Both the position numbers and the translations under genes were made by a program. From Desulfobacteraceae bacterium (lineage in GTDB: Bacteria > Desulfobacterota > Desulfobacteria > Desulfobacterales > Desulfosalsimonadaceae): 14,064 bases of DNA. This document shows, one piece after another, positions 6,288 to 13,561 of the stretch. The stretch's first letter is position 1; every line of letters begins with the position of its first letter. The DNA lies in contig JAGGYV010000144.1 of NCBI GenBank assembly GCA_021162325.1, positions 1-14,064 of the forward strand, written 5' to 3'. A model generated the notes under the pieces. The model had not been told where the DNA came from. It saw nothing but the letters and a program-made list of their open reading frames with translations, and ran no database searches.

Positions 6288-7838
6288 TTAATCTTTTAAA
6301 ATTAATGAATTTCCGGTCATCTCCGTTGGTTTTTTAATACCCATAATATCCAGCATCGTTGGTGCAATATCGCCTAAAACGCCTTCTTTCAGTCGAATAG
6401 TTTTGATATTACGACTCACCAGCACCAGGGGCACCGGATTTAATGTGTGCGCGGTAAAAGGCCTGCCTTTTTCATCTTTCATTTTCTCCGCATTGCCGTG
6501 ATCTGCGGTTACCAAAACCGTGCCCCCTTTTTCAAGAACGGCTGAAACCACTTTTCCCGCGCATTGGTCTACGGCTTCACAGGCCTTAACAGCCGCTTCA
6601 ATAATACCCGTATGCCCCACCATATCCAGGTTGGCAAAGTTGAGTACGATCATTTGATATTTTTCAGTCTGGATACAAGAAAGGGTTTTATCCGCGATTT
6701 CCTTTGCGCTCATTTCCGGTTTCTGATCATAGGTGGCCACCTCCCGGGGCGACGGCACCAGATGACGGTCTTCGTTGGGAAACGGTTTTTCCTCACCCCC
6801 ATTAAAAAAATACGTGACATGGGCGTATTTTTCCGTTTCCGCAATGCGCAGCTGATTCAGACCCTGATTGCTGACCACTTCACCGAGCACCTTTTCAAGA
6901 TGAACCGGGGGAAAAGCCACCGGCAGGGCAAAGGTTTCATCATACAGCACCATGCATACAAACTCGCATAAATCGATGGTTTTTTCTTTTTTAAAATGGG
7001 TGAAGCCGGGTGCCGTAAACGCCCGGGCGATCTGACGGGCACGATCCGGTCGGAAATTAAAAAAAATGACCCCGTCATTATCCGACACTATTTTCACAGG
7101 ATTTCCGTTGTCTTTGATCATCAGCACTGGATTGATGAATTCATCGGTTTCACCCCTCGCATACGCATTTTCAATCGCTGTAACCGGATCTTTCTCCTTA
7201 ACACCTTCACCAAGGGTATACAGCCGGTACGCTTTTTCCGTTCGGTTCCAGCGGGTATCCCGGTCCATGGCGTAATACCGGCCGCAGATACTTGCAATCC
7301 GGCCAACTTTTTGAGCCGTCATATACGCCTGCAGCGATTTTATATATTCAACGCCGCTGTCCGGCGGGGTATCTCTGCCGTCTAAAATAGCATGGATAAA
7401 AATTTCTTTGATTCCCTTTTGTGCCGCCATATCAATGAGTGCAAAAATGTGGGTCAACTGACTGTGAACCCCTCCGTCAGACACCAGCCCCATTAAATGC
7501 AATGCAGACTGCTTTTCCTTTACCTTTGTCATCACGGCATCAAATGCCGCATTATCAAAAAAGGAACGGTCCTGTATGGCCATATCAATCCGCAGCAGCC
7601 CCTGATAAACAATCCGGCCGGCACCCATATTCATATGCCCGACCTCGGAGTTCCCCATGATGCCGGCCGGCAGACCGACCGCCTTTCCGGCACATTGAAG
7701 CCGGGTATTCGGATAATTGTTTATAATACTGTCTAAAAAAGGGGTTTTTGCCATGGCAATGGCGTTGCCGTCGTTAGACGCAGCAATTCCCCATCCGTCT
7801 AAAATCATTAATACACAAGGCCCGTTTTCTCTCATCAC
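6288..7838 (-). CDS. gpmI: 2,3-bisphosphoglycerate-independent phosphoglycerate mutase
   Basis: Cytoplasmic glycolytic and gluconeogenic enzyme interconverting 3- and 2-phosphoglycerate with Mn2+ and a phosphoserine intermediate. The 516 residues match the usual length. Visible motifs are LMILDGWG (metal-binding Asp14), GNSEVGHMNMGAGR with catalytic Ser64, HAILDGRDTPP in the transferase domain, FANLDMVGHTG, and VTADHGNAEKM, the alkaline-phosphatase-superfamily metal site. The start is GTG at 7838, forming a GTGA overlap with the rsfS stop, with GGAG 10 nt upstream. The ATG directly after it (7835) is an alternative. The coupling to rsfS suggests one transcript from nadD through to the HSDR_N-type gene. 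Confidence 0.97.
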   Translation of the reverse strand: MMRENGPCVLMILDGWGIAASNDGNAIAMAKTPFLDSIINNYPNTRLQCAGKAVGLPAGIMGNSEVGHMNMGAGRIVYQGLLRIDMAIQDRSFFDNAAFDAVMTKVKEKQSALHLMGLVSDGGVHSQLTHIFALIDMAAQKGIKEIFIHAILDGRDTPPDSGVEYIKSLQAYMTAQKVGRIASICGRYYAMDRDTRWNRTEKAYRLYTLGEGVKEKDPVTAIENAYARGETDEFINPVLMIKDNGNPVKIVSDNDGVIFFNFRPDRARQIARAFTAPGFTHFKKEKTIDLCEFVCMVLYDETFALPVAFPPVHLEKVLGEVVSNQGLNQLRIAETEKYAHVTYFFNGGEEKPFPNEDRHLVPSPREVATYDQKPEMSAKEIADKTLSCIQTEKYQMIVLNFANLDMVGHTGIIEAAVKACEAVDQCAGKVVSAVLEKGGTVLVTADHGNAEKMKDEKGRPFTAHTLNPVPLVLVSRNIKTIRLKEGVLGDIAPTMLDIMGIKKPTEMTGNSLILKD

Positions 7839-8254
7839 GATTCAGCCGCTCCGTTATTTTCATTAACTTCCGTTATATCGACATAATCTTCAATGGCAAT
7901 CCTCGCAGCATTCGACCAGAACCCTTCCAGATCATAAAACTCCCGTACCGGCTCCAGAAACACATGAACCAGGACATAGCCGTAATCCAGCAGGACCCAC
8001 TGACCGTCTTTTAAGCCTTCAATACTGATAGGAGCAATACCGTTTTTTTTCAAATCCCTTTTAATGTGCTCGGCAATGGCAGTAACCTGCCGGTTTGATT
8101 TACCGGAACATATCAGGAATGCATCCGTAAACGATGTCACCGCCCTGAGATCCAGAAGGACAAGATCCCTCGCTTTTCTGCCCAGCGCGGCTTTTATAAA
8201 ATATTGTATCGATGCATCCAATGCGACTGTTGGGGCTAACTCGTCGGGGGTCAT
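7835..8254 (-). CDS. rsfS: ribosomal silencing factor RsfS
   Basis: A 139-residue member of the RsfS/Iojap/DUF143 family, which binds ribosomal protein L14 and blocks subunit joining when nutrients are short. The conserved pattern is clear: KARDLVLLDLRAVTSFTDAFLICSGKSNRQVTAIAEHI, then IEGLKDGQWVLLDYGYVLVHVFLEPVREFYDLEGFW. AAGGAC lies 7 nt before the ATG at 8254. The start overlaps the nadD stop by 4 nt (ATGA) and its own stop overlaps gpmI. The nadD-rsfS pairing is a very common bacterial arrangement and supports both calls. Confidence 0.96.
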   Translation of the reverse strand: MTPDELAPTVALDASIQYFIKAALGRKARDLVLLDLRAVTSFTDAFLICSGKSNRQVTAIAEHIKRDLKKNGIAPISIEGLKDGQWVLLDYGYVLVHVFLEPVREFYDLEGFWSNAARIAIEDYVDITEVNENNGAAES

Positions 8255-8919
8255 AAATAAAGTCCTTTTTTATGAATATATGTTTCTACTGTGTCCGGGA
8301 CCATGCCTTTAATTGAAAGGCCCTGCCGGACATAATTTCGGATTTTAGTAGAGGAAATGTCAATGGACGTCACATGAAACAAAGACACCGGCTGCTTTGC
8401 CGGGTGAACAAAACAGGATCGCTGATCTACAAATTTATATCCCGAATCCATGTGAACATGAATATATTTTTCCAGTTCAGCAAAAGGGTCTGCGATCTGT
8501 TTCGTGTTCTGGGCCGGACGCGTCATGACAATCAACGGAATCAGGCCCAATAGCTTTTGAAAGGATTTCCAGGTATCAATTTCGAAAAACGCATCAATGC
8601 CCACAATCAGATAACAGGGCGTTCTTTCGGGGAGTTTGTCCTTAAAATACCTGACGGTATCAATGGTGAATGAGGGGCCCTGGCGATGAATTTCCACATC
8701 TGAAGCAATAAAGCCCTTTCCGGGTGGTATCGCCGCCTTTATCATCTGAAAACGGTCTGCTGCATCTGCCAGATTGTCAATCCCCTTATGCGGGGGAATG
8801 GCTGAGGGAATAAAATATATTTTTTCCAGATTCAACCCGGCCTTTACGTCTTTTGCCACTTTCAGGTGACCCATATGCAACGGGTTGAATGTCCCGCCAA
8901 AAAGACCGATGCCGTTCAA
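8251..8919 (-). CDS. nadD: nicotinate-nucleotide adenylyltransferase
   Basis: Transfers AMP from ATP to nicotinate mononucleotide, giving deamido-NAD in NAD biosynthesis. The 222 residues have the nucleotidyltransferase signature GLFGGTFNPLHMGH (GGTFxPxHxGH) near the N-terminus and the ISSTKIR motif (STxIR type) near the C-terminus. The start codon is TTG at 8919 with GGAG 6 nt upstream. The only nearby ATG (8929) is in another frame that stops after four codons. Upstream lies a 161-bp gap to proB, the largest gap between obgE and the HEAT gene. Confidence 0.96.
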   Translation of the reverse strand: MNGIGLFGGTFNPLHMGHLKVAKDVKAGLNLEKIYFIPSAIPPHKGIDNLADAADRFQMIKAAIPPGKGFIASDVEIHRQGPSFTIDTVRYFKDKLPERTPCYLIVGIDAFFEIDTWKSFQKLLGLIPLIVMTRPAQNTKQIADPFAELEKYIHVHMDSGYKFVDQRSCFVHPAKQPVSLFHVTSIDISSTKIRNYVRQGLSIKGMVPDTVETYIHKKGLYL

Positions 8920-9080
8920 AAAATCTCCATTTCTCTATAGTTTTAGTTGTTTCTTAATTCCTTTTCTCTGCTTTTGAACAATCGTCATACAATTTTTTAT
9001 GAATTTCTAAAAAACAAAAATTTGGTTTCAAGACAAGCCGGGGAACGCAGTATTGGAGCCAAAGGCGATGTTTTTTTCTA
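8920..9080 (-). other. 161-bp intergenic gap between proB and nadD
   Basis: No gene is visible. The stretch 9022-9070 is GC-richer (around GCCGGGGAACGCAG) than its flanks and may be a fragment of a dispersed repeat, but I found no clear partner within this window. A weak -35-like TTGAAA with a TAGAAA -10 lies on the minus strand, too poor to call a promoter. No strong terminator follows proB, so read-through into nadD is possible. Confidence 0.35.
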
Positions 9081-10229
9081 TTATATCGGGCATTCGTTGA
9101 GTATTGTTAGATTATCCCGATGAATCACCTCATCATAGAGCTTTTGCCCCAAACATTCCTGAATCTGATCTGTTTTACACCCCATGATTTTGCTGATATC
9201 TAAAGAACTGTAATTGACCAGCCCGACAGCAATCCGTGAATTGGCGTCACCGCTTAATTCAACGGCATCGCCCACACCGAAATCACCTTCAACCTTAATT
9301 ATTCCCCCAGGAAGAAGGCTTTTCCCCTGCTTTAATATCGCCGTGACCGCCCCCGTATCAATCCGGAGAATTCCTTTAGGTTTGATGTTATACCCAATCC
9401 AGCATTTCCGGCTGGAAAGTTTTTCTTTTGCCGGAATAAAAAACGTACCATGAGCCTCACCGGAAAATAATTTTACCAAAATATCGGCTTTCAGGCCATT
9501 GGCAATCACCATTGGAATTCCGGCATTGATTGTTTTTGCCGCTGCCTTAATTTTACTCAACATTCCACCCGTCCCCAGCGTGCCAGGAATATCGCCGGCA
9601 ATTTTTTCGATACGGTCATCAATGGTATCAACTTCAAAAATCAGCTCAACCTTTGTTTGTTTTCTCGGATCACCGGTATACAATCCGTCGATATCCGTCA
9701 AATTAATGAGAAGATCCGCATTCATCAAAAAGGCAATCATGGCAGACAGGTTATCGTTATCACCAAATTTAATCTCATCCACTACCACGGTATCGTTTTC
9801 ATTGATAATCGGAATGATATTCCAGGACAAGAGGGTGTTTAGGGTATTTCGGGCGTTTAGATATCGATTCCGGCTGGTATTTAAGTCATCACCGGTCAGC
9901 AGTATCTGGGCGACTTTGATATCATAAACACCAAAGGCTTTTTCATATTCCAGCATCAACCCAGGTTGACCGACTGCCGCCATGGCCTGTCGTTTGGGGA
10001 TTTCATCGGGCCGCTTTGCCAGTCCGATCTTTTTCTGCCCCGACGCCATGGCCCCGGATGAAACCAGAATTACCTCAATCCCACTTTCCATCAAATGACT
10101 AATCTGTTTGGACAGGGCATAAATGACCGGAAGGTTCAACCCTTGGTCAGCGGTCAGCACATTGCTGCCGACCTTTACCACCAGTCGCTTTGCGGCGTTA
10201 AAATAAGATTGGCGGTTAATCCTTGTCAT
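9081..10229 (-). CDS. proB: glutamate 5-kinase
   Basis: First enzyme of proline synthesis: phosphorylates L-glutamate to glutamyl 5-phosphate. From the ATG at 10229 it has 382 residues. An amino-acid kinase domain (about 13-265) shows RLVVKVGSNVLT, ILVSSGAMASGQKKIG, INENDTVVVDEIKFGDNDNLSA and GTGGMLSKIKAA. A C-terminal PUA domain (about 285-370; GILRIDTGAVTAILKQGKSL then LLPGGIIKVEGDFGVGDAV) matches the standard two-domain form. I prefer the ATG at 10229 to the upstream one at 10250 because family members begin shortly before 'RLVVKVGS' and a GGAA precedes it. The start overlaps the obgE end by 14 nt, so the two are probably translationally coupled. No proA is present in the window. Confidence 0.96.
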   Translation of the reverse strand: MTRINRQSYFNAAKRLVVKVGSNVLTADQGLNLPVIYALSKQISHLMESGIEVILVSSGAMASGQKKIGLAKRPDEIPKRQAMAAVGQPGLMLEYEKAFGVYDIKVAQILLTGDDLNTSRNRYLNARNTLNTLLSWNIIPIINENDTVVVDEIKFGDNDNLSAMIAFLMNADLLINLTDIDGLYTGDPRKQTKVELIFEVDTIDDRIEKIAGDIPGTLGTGGMLSKIKAAAKTINAGIPMVIANGLKADILVKLFSGEAHGTFFIPAKEKLSSRKCWIGYNIKPKGILRIDTGAVTAILKQGKSLLPGGIIKVEGDFGVGDAVELSGDANSRIAVGLVNYSSLDISKIMGCKTDQIQECLGQKLYDEVIHRDNLTILNECPI

Positions 10230-11247
10230 CGGTTTCAATTTCCATATCAATATCCGGGGTATTGATTATTTTACTTAACTCACCGACGAGCGCATCCACA
10301 CCGCTGCCGGTAATGGCGGAAATTTCATATACTGATTTGTTCTCTACAGCACCCCGAAAGGCTGCTGCGGATTTATCAGTTTCCGGCATATCCATTTTAT
10401 TTAACACAATAATCTGCTGCTTTTCAACAAGATTACTGCTAAATCCAGCAAGCTCGGAATTGATGGCATGATACGACTGCAATGGATCATCCGGGTCAAT
10501 GGTTGTACAATCGATCAAATGAAGCAGAATTCGATTCCGTTCAATGTGCCGAAGAAATTTGATGCCCAGCCCGGTGCCTTCATGGGCCCCTTCAATCAAT
10601 CCGGGGGTATCAGCCACAGCAAAAGGCTCGCCCCAGGGCGGAAACACGACTCCGAGATTGGGCGCAAGCGTCGTAAAAGGATAATCTGCGATTTTGGGGC
10701 GGGCGGATGAAATACGGCTGATAAGGGTGGATTTTCCGGCATTCGGAAAACCGATAATCCCGACATCGGCAACAAATTTTAAGTCCAGCTTTAAACTAAA
10801 GGCTTCACCGGGCAATCCGGGTTGGGCATACCGGGGAACACGATTGGTGGATGTGCTAAACCGCCTGTTTCCTTTGCCCCCAAGTCCGCTCTTGGCAACA
10901 ATAAAGGACTCGCCGTCAGCAATACAGTCTTTGATGGTTTCGCCGGTATCCGCATTGACGATCAATGTACCCGGTGGCACTTCGATGGTCAGATCTTCGC
11001 CTTTTTTACCGGATTTTTGCGCGCCCTGACCATAGCCGCCGTTTTTTGCCTTGAAATTTGTTTTGTGGCGGAATTGATACAGCGTTCTTCTGCGGGAGGT
11101 TGTAAAAATGATCACATCCCCACCATTGCCGCCGTCACCGCCATCCGGGCCGCCTTTCGGGATAAACTTTTCCCGTCGAAAGCTTACACAGCCCCGACCG
11201 CCATCACCGGCTTTAACAAAAATCAACGCTTCGTCAATTAATTTCAC
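10216..11247 (-). CDS. obgE: Obg-family GTPase (ribosome assembly)
   Basis: Essential GTPase in large-subunit maturation and stress control. It has 343 residues. The N-terminal Obg fold is glycine-rich (RREKFIPKGGPDGGDGGNGGDVI, GYGQGAQKSGKKG). The G domain (about 160-330) has G1 GFPNAGKST, G3 DTPGLIEGAHEGTGLG, G4 NKMD and G5 SAITGSG. No C-terminal OCT domain is present, and the protein ends in an acidic stretch (MEIETDDKD). The start is GTG at 11247, sharing a 4-nt GTGA overlap with the rpmA stop. The ribosome binding site is weak, so coupling to rpmA is likely. The order rplU-rpmA-obg is a classic bacterial cluster. Confidence 0.97.
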   Translation of the reverse strand: MKLIDEALIFVKAGDGGRGCVSFRREKFIPKGGPDGGDGGNGGDVIIFTTSRRRTLYQFRHKTNFKAKNGGYGQGAQKSGKKGEDLTIEVPPGTLIVNADTGETIKDCIADGESFIVAKSGLGGKGNRRFSTSTNRVPRYAQPGLPGEAFSLKLDLKFVADVGIIGFPNAGKSTLISRISSARPKIADYPFTTLAPNLGVVFPPWGEPFAVADTPGLIEGAHEGTGLGIKFLRHIERNRILLHLIDCTTIDPDDPLQSYHAINSELAGFSSNLVEKQQIIVLNKMDMPETDKSAAAFRGAVENKSVYEISAITGSGVDALVGELSKIINTPDIDMEIETDDKD

Positions 11248-11498
11248 GCAGAATAAACACTGACCTTTTTCCGGGAACGTCCCAGCCGTTCATAGGTAAC
11301 GACACCGTCAACTTTCGAAAACAATGTAAAGTCTTTACCCATTCCGACATTCTCTCCCGGATGAATTCTGGTTCCAACCTGGCGGACCAGAATATTTCCC
11401 GCTAAAACCGTCTGGCCGCCATATTTTTTTACGCCGCGTCGTTGGGCGTTGCTGTCACGGCCATTTCGTGAACTACCTGCAGCTTTTTTATGTGACAT
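11244..11498 (-). CDS. rpmA: 50S ribosomal protein L27
   Basis: 84 residues starting MSHKKAAGSSRNGRDS, with GVKKYGGQTVLAGNILVRQVGTRIHPGENVGMGKD and a basic C-terminus, matching bacterial L27, whose N-terminus reaches the peptidyl-transferase centre. I use the ATG at 11498, preceded by AGGAG 8-9 nt upstream. The same frame is open to 11831, but that extension translates the inverted-repeat element and antisense rplU and is not L27. The stop overlaps the obgE start. The 193-bp gap to rplU is unusually long for this gene pair and is filled by the inverted-repeat element. Confidence 0.97.
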   Translation of the reverse strand: MSHKKAAGSSRNGRDSNAQRRGVKKYGGQTVLAGNILVRQVGTRIHPGENVGMGKDFTLFSKVDGVVTYERLGRSRKKVSVYSA

Positions 11499-11578
11499 CG
11501 TTTTTTCTCCTATACATTTAATATGCTGATAAAAATCAGACTTGATGCTCTGTAAAAAGAACCCGGATTGATAAACTC

Positions 11579-11705
11579 GGATGGCAAAGAAAAAAACTTC
11601 AAATTCAAGGCGCGCAAATCCTGAGTGATGATTCGTACTTAGCGTACTATAAAGAAACGAAGGGTGCAGCGCAACGCAGAATTTGAACTTTTTACGAAGC
11701 CATCC
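11579..11705. mobile_element. MITE-like inverted-repeat element between rplU and rpmA
   Basis: About 127 bp with terminal inverted repeats of 27-28 bp (11579-11606 and 11679-11705). Both ends read GGATGGC inward, followed by a related A-rich stretch and ending in an exact TTCAAATTC block. The interior contains further self-complementary parts, for example TTCGT (11632-11636) with ACGAA (11657-11661) and GTAC repeats, so the whole could fold into one long branched hairpin. There is no reading frame of a transposase. I see no clear target-site duplication. Such elements are moved in trans by a transposase elsewhere. Within the rplU-rpmA message it would form a large RNA hairpin. Its right end forms the 3' end of rplU. 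Confidence 0.75.
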
Positions 11706-12009
11706 TGATACTGTCGATCTTAACTGCCGTATATGGCTGACGATGGCCCTGGGTCCGGCGATACCGTTTCCGACGTTTGTATTTAAACACGATAATTTTT
11801 TTGTTTTTTCCCTGCTCCACGATTTGAGCATTTACGGACGCGCTTTCAACCACCGGCTGTCCAATGGTTAACGCTTCTCCGTCTGCGACCAGCAAAACCT
11901 TGTCAAAGGTAAGACTATCACCGACATTGCCGTCAACTTTTTCGATCCGTAAGACATCACCTTCTTCTACTTTATACTGTTTCCCACCCGCTGCAACGAC
12001 AGCATACAT
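11692..12009 (-). CDS. rplU: 50S ribosomal protein L21
   Basis: 105 residues starting MYAVVAAGGKQYKVEEGDVL with the C-terminal KRRKRYRRTQGHRQPYTAVKI signature of bacterial L21, a 23S rRNA-binding protein. I choose the ATG at 12009: a GGAGGA ribosome binding site lies 7 nt upstream, and the earlier ATG at 12024 overlaps that site. The final residues Met-Ala-Ser and the TAA stop (11692-11703) lie inside the right terminal repeat of the inverted-repeat element, so the original C-terminus has probably been replaced after 'KIDSI'. The length remains normal. It heads the rplU-rpmA-obgE operon. Confidence 0.97.
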   Translation of the reverse strand: MYAVVAAGGKQYKVEEGDVLRIEKVDGNVGDSLTFDKVLLVADGEALTIGQPVVESASVNAQIVEQGKNKKIIVFKYKRRKRYRRTQGHRQPYTAVKIDSIRMAS

Positions 12010-12140
12010 TTTTGATTCCTCCATTTACGACTTAATATAACCTTCAACCAATTCAATCGTAATAGCTTGAAATAATTGATAAGTTACTTTTTTATACAGT
12101 AATAATAAATCACCATGAAATTCTTTTAATAAACCTATGA

Positions 12141-12168
12141 AATATATTTTTATCCTCTGTTTTGTCAA
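12141..12168 (-). promoter_or_regulatory. promoter of the rplU-rpmA-obgE operon
   Basis: A minus-strand consensus -35 TTGACA (12163-12168) and -10 TATATT (12141-12146) have a 16-nt spacer in very AT-rich DNA. Predicted initiation near 12133 gives a leader of about 124 nt before rplU, long enough for autoregulatory structure, although I see no strong hairpin in it. Confidence 0.6.
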
Positions 12169-12253
12169 TAAAAATATATTATATTTTTTAAATACCGGTT
12201 TGGAAAACAATTTCAAAAACAAGATATAGAGAAAATAGTTTCCGTGGACCCCA

Positions 12254-12314
12254 ATACCATAAGCCAGATACCATAAGCCAGATACCATAAGCCAGATACC
12301 ATAAGCCAGATACC
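12254..12314. repeat. 14-bp tandem repeat, 4.4 copies
   Basis: Four identical copies of ATACCATAAGCCAG (12254-12309) plus a partial fifth ATACC (12310-12314), without any mismatch. The unit is not a multiple of three, and the array lies between the dsr terminator and the rplU promoter. Perfect identity implies recent expansion, so copy number probably varies between strains. There are no spacers, so it is not a CRISPR array. Confidence 0.92.
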
Positions 12315-12336
12315 TTTTAAAAAAACAAGTGCCATC

Positions 12337-12373
12337 AAAAAAAAAGGGCTTTTTTTAGATAGGCCCCTTTTTT
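12337..12373 (-). terminator. intrinsic terminator of the dsr operon
   Basis: On the minus strand an AAAAAAGGGGC arm (12373 to 12363) pairs, with one bulged G, with GCCC followed by a run of nine T (12349 to 12337), around an AT-rich loop. It begins 20 nt after the dsrP stop codon, so it should end the dsrMKJOP-type transcript. Confidence 0.75.
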
Positions 12374-12392
12374 GAATTCTATTTAAAAAGGC

Positions 12393-13550
12393 TTAAGCCG
12401 CCAGTTCTTCTTTAACCCCTACAAACACCTTGTAAAGCATTGTCAAAATCAAAAAGCCGGTGGCATAAACCGCGATCCCAATCATGACTTCGGCAAACGT
12501 TGGAAAGTATTCATTTACTTCATGCAGCGGGTTAGGAACAAATCCGCCGGCAACCATGCCCATTCCTTTGTCAATCCAGATGCCGACAAAGGTAAACACG
12601 CAGGCAACCGCAAGAACTTTTTCATTCTGCCGGGCAGCCGGTATCAGCAGCAATAAAATTCCCGAGACAATCAGCACCATGGCGGTCCACATCCAGGGCA
12701 CGAGAATACCATGGCCATGAAGGCCGAAAAACAGGTACTGCAGATGATCCATATGTTCCGGAATCCGGCTGTACATAACAACAAACACTTCACACAGAAA
12801 GAAAAACATGTTTGCACAAGATCCGTATACAACGACTTTTGCCAGCGTCTGGATCTGTTCCTTACCCGGATCGAATGTTGTAACTTTGCGAACAATAAGA
12901 CATAATATGATCAAAAATGCCGGACCGGCGGCAAATGCGGATGCCAGAAATCGCGGGGCAAGCACAGCTGTCAGCCAAAACCCCCTGCCGGGCAGACCGC
13001 AGTAAAGAAACGCTGTCACCGTATGAATACTGATGGCCCACGGAACGGATAAATATATCAACGGTTTGATCCATTGCGCCGGGGGAACGGAGTTGCGTTC
13101 CGCATCCAGCACATTCCAGCCCACAACCAGATTTATCAACAAATATCCGCTCAGTACGAGCATGTCCCAGAAGAGCATAGAGTGCGGAGTGGGATACAGC
13201 AATACGTTTAAAAGCCGAAACGGCTGGCCTAAGTCGGCAATAATAAAAAGAATACACATAATTACCGATGATATGGCCAAAAATTCACCCATGATGGTGA
13301 TTTTTCCGAATGCTTTGTAATTATGAAGATAATAGGGAATAACCAGCATGACCGCCGAGGCCGCAACCCCGACCAGAAAGGTAAACTGGGCAATATAAAA
13401 TCCCCAAGTCACGTCCCGGCTCATCCCGGTGATTCCCAGACCGAACTCAAGCTGTTTTAAATAAAAACCAAACCCAACAGCAATAATTCCCAGCAGGGCA
13501 AACACCCAAATCCAATACGCCTTACTTCCTTTTAAAGCCTTTTCCAGCAT
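12393..13550 (-). CDS. dsrP: DsrP, NrfD-type membrane subunit of the DsrMKJOP complex
   Basis: A 385-residue integral membrane protein of the NrfD/PsrC family with about ten hydrophobic helices, including VFALLGIIAVGFGFYL near the N-terminus and AVYATGFLILTMLYKVFVGV at the C-terminus. Family-typical stretches are FTFLVGVAASAVMLVIPYYLHNYKAFGKITIMGEFLAISSV, FWDMLVLSGYLLINLVVGW and IADLGQPFR. DsrP exchanges electrons with the menaquinone pool and passes them via DsrO and DsrJ within the complex that supports sulfite reduction through DsrC. The assignment over other NrfD-type proteins rests on the sequence character and the adjacent DsrO-like ferredoxin 11 nt upstream. The rest of the operon lies outside the window. 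An AGGT precedes the ATG. The gene is last in the operon, followed by a terminator. Confidence 0.9.
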   Translation of the reverse strand: MLEKALKGSKAYWIWVFALLGIIAVGFGFYLKQLEFGLGITGMSRDVTWGFYIAQFTFLVGVAASAVMLVIPYYLHNYKAFGKITIMGEFLAISSVIMCILFIIADLGQPFRLLNVLLYPTPHSMLFWDMLVLSGYLLINLVVGWNVLDAERNSVPPAQWIKPLIYLSVPWAISIHTVTAFLYCGLPGRGFWLTAVLAPRFLASAFAAGPAFLIILCLIVRKVTTFDPGKEQIQTLAKVVVYGSCANMFFFLCEVFVVMYSRIPEHMDHLQYLFFGLHGHGILVPWMWTAMVLIVSGILLLLIPAARQNEKVLAVACVFTFVGIWIDKGMGMVAGGFVPNPLHEVNEYFPTFAEVMIGIAVYATGFLILTMLYKVFVGVKEELAA

Positions 13551-13561
13551 AATGACCTACC

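Larger units (their letters stand above)
12010..12392. other. non-coding region between dsrP and rplU
   Basis: About 383 bp holding, from right to left, the dsr terminator (12337-12373), the 14-bp tandem repeat (12254-12314), the rplU promoter (12141-12168) and the rplU leader. An 87-codon frame at 12025-12288 runs through the promoter and part of the tandem repeat, is hydrophobic and AT-rich by composition, and is not credible as a gene. Confidence 0.65.

Noticed and set aside
9022..9070. Second copy of the element at 11579
   Set aside because: It has a loosely similar flavour (AATTTGG, TTCAAG, CGATG) but no aligned match to the terminal repeats or interior.
11499..11831. N-terminal extension of the L27 frame to 195 residues
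   Set aside because: L27 starts at MSHKKAAG with its own ribosome binding site. The extension translates the inverted-repeat element and rplU out of frame.
12025..12288. 87-codon minus-strand frame upstream of rplU
   Set aside because: It spans the rplU promoter and part of the tandem repeat, has no ribosome binding site, and its AT-rich hydrophobic translation resembles no family.
12254..12314. CRISPR array
   Set aside because: The 14-bp units are directly joined with no spacers, and no cas genes are present.
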